Shown: positions 63,598 to 64,000 of the stretch, piece by piece | Numbering within the stretch: position 1 is the first letter of the stretch | How the letters are laid out: every line of letters begins with the position of its first letter | DNA from: Paenibacillus chondroitinus NBRC 15376 | GTDB lineage: Bacteria; Bacillota; Bacilli; Paenibacillales; NBRC-103111 | NCBI RefSeq assembly: GCF_004000765.1 | Contig: NZ_BILW01000009.1 | Location: forward strand, 1 to 64,000 | DNA: 64,000 nucleotides | Direction: 5' to 3' | The notes under the pieces: model-generated | What the model was told of the DNA's origin: nothing | What the model saw: only the letters and a program-made list of their open reading frames with translations | Database searches by the model: none | Position numbers and translations under genes: made by a program

Positions 63598-64000
63598 TGC
63601 TTGGAAGCTCAAAATCGAAGCGCATTGATACGAAAACAACGGACACGTTAATCGGGGCAAGTACGATCTGCGAAGGAAAAATCATGTCCGAAGCCAGCCT
63701 TCGTATTGAAGGCCAGCTGCATGGCGACATTGAATGCGCAGGCGATATTACCATTGGCGAAAATGCTGTCGTCCAATCCAACATCCAAGCGCGCGACGTC
63801 ATCATTGCCGGCAAAGTGAAAGGCAACATCCACACCAAAGGCAAGCTGCTCGTCACCAGCTCCGGCGTGCTGGTGGGCAACATCGATGTCCGCTCCTTCA
63901 TCGTTCAGGAGGGCGGGATTTTCCAAGGCAGCAGCGCGATGCAGATCGCGGCCGTGAGCGACAAAAGCGGCGGCAAGGTCATCGACGCGCAGGCGCATAA
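63597..64000 (+). CDS. bactofilin (copy 2), cut by the window end
   Basis: The frame is open for at least 134 codons and runs off the window. The translation begins MLGSSKSKRIDTKTTDTLIG and continues through the beta-helix core to GGIFQGSSAMQ, closely matching the bactofilin at 41174. The ATG shares its A with the stop of the peptidase gene (TAATG). The C-terminal tail is not visible. Confidence 0.9.
   Translation, partial: MLGSSKSKRIDTKTTDTLIGASTICEGKIMSEASLRIEGQLHGDIECAGDITIGENAVVQSNIQARDVIIAGKVKGNIHTKGKLLVTSSGVLVGNIDVRSFIVQEGGIFQGSSAMQIAAVSDKSGGKVIDAQAH

Overview
The window is chromosomal DNA from a spore-forming Bacillota, most likely Paenibacillus or a close relative. The signs are a SspH-type spore protein, a complete GerA/C/B germinant-receptor operon, T-box leaders, sigma-A promoters with 17-18 base spacing, strong GGAGG ribosome sites, frequent TTG/GTG starts, and Paenibacillus-like intergenic repeats. 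No rRNA, tRNA, CRISPR array or intact insertion sequence was seen.

Layout. 1-2.7 kb: four palindromic dyads, then a membrane protein with a phosphatase-like ectodomain. 2.7-5.6 kb: a dense DnaA-box cluster, then leuA behind two tandem leucine T-boxes. 5.6-9.0 kb: the tRNA t6A genes tsaE-tsaB-rimI-tsaD, then sspH and a small partner gene. 9.2-17.2 kb: ku, then an AT-richer block. That block holds a persulfide-detoxification operon (TauE exporter, rhodanese-persulfide dioxygenase, rhodaneses, TusA, DsrE, CstR) with three CstR-type operators, a DUF2512 membrane protein and a stand-alone ATP-dependent DNA ligase. It ends at two decayed gene remnants. 17.6-24.6 kb: modB-modA, a HTH/periplasmic-binding-protein regulator, and a 1358-residue fusion of assimilatory nitrate reductase to a diflavin reductase. 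The fusion's promoter carries GlnR/TnrA boxes. 24.6-32.7 kb: MarR, ArsB-type transporter, YjdF-like and UPF0060 membrane proteins, an ECF sigma/anti-sigma pair beside a secreted triple-repeat protein, a nitroreductase, and a LigD polymerase-domain protein. 32.7-38.8 kb: cardiolipin synthase and the germination operon. 38.8-46.5 kb: a ParM-like actin, an M23 peptidase/bactofilin pair, a HAD hydrolase, and an ABC-2 exporter divergent from a NarL-type two-component system. 46.7-55.5 kb: a coiled-coil protein, an MFS transporter, an intergenic repeat field, and gltD-gltB. 55.8-64 kb: HD hydrolase, thymidine kinase, UgtP-like glycosyltransferase, a small membrane protein, polysaccharide deacetylase, NlpC/P60 hydrolase, a BNR-repeat lipoprotein, and a second M23/bactofilin pair cut by the window end.

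How the genes fit together. Nitrogen assimilation is well covered: molybdate uptake supports the molybdenum nitrate reductase, whose promoter looks nitrogen-regulated, and GOGAT assimilates the ammonium. The three activities of bacterial non-homologous end joining (Ku, ligase, polymerase) are separate genes spread over 23 kb, with a remnant of another ligase copy. The most unusual items are the DnaA-box cluster far from any replication gene, the tandem T-boxes, the CstR-regulated sulfur block with split domains, the dispersed NHEJ genes and the duplicated M23/bactofilin module. All family assignments come from reading the translated sequence; no database search was possible.
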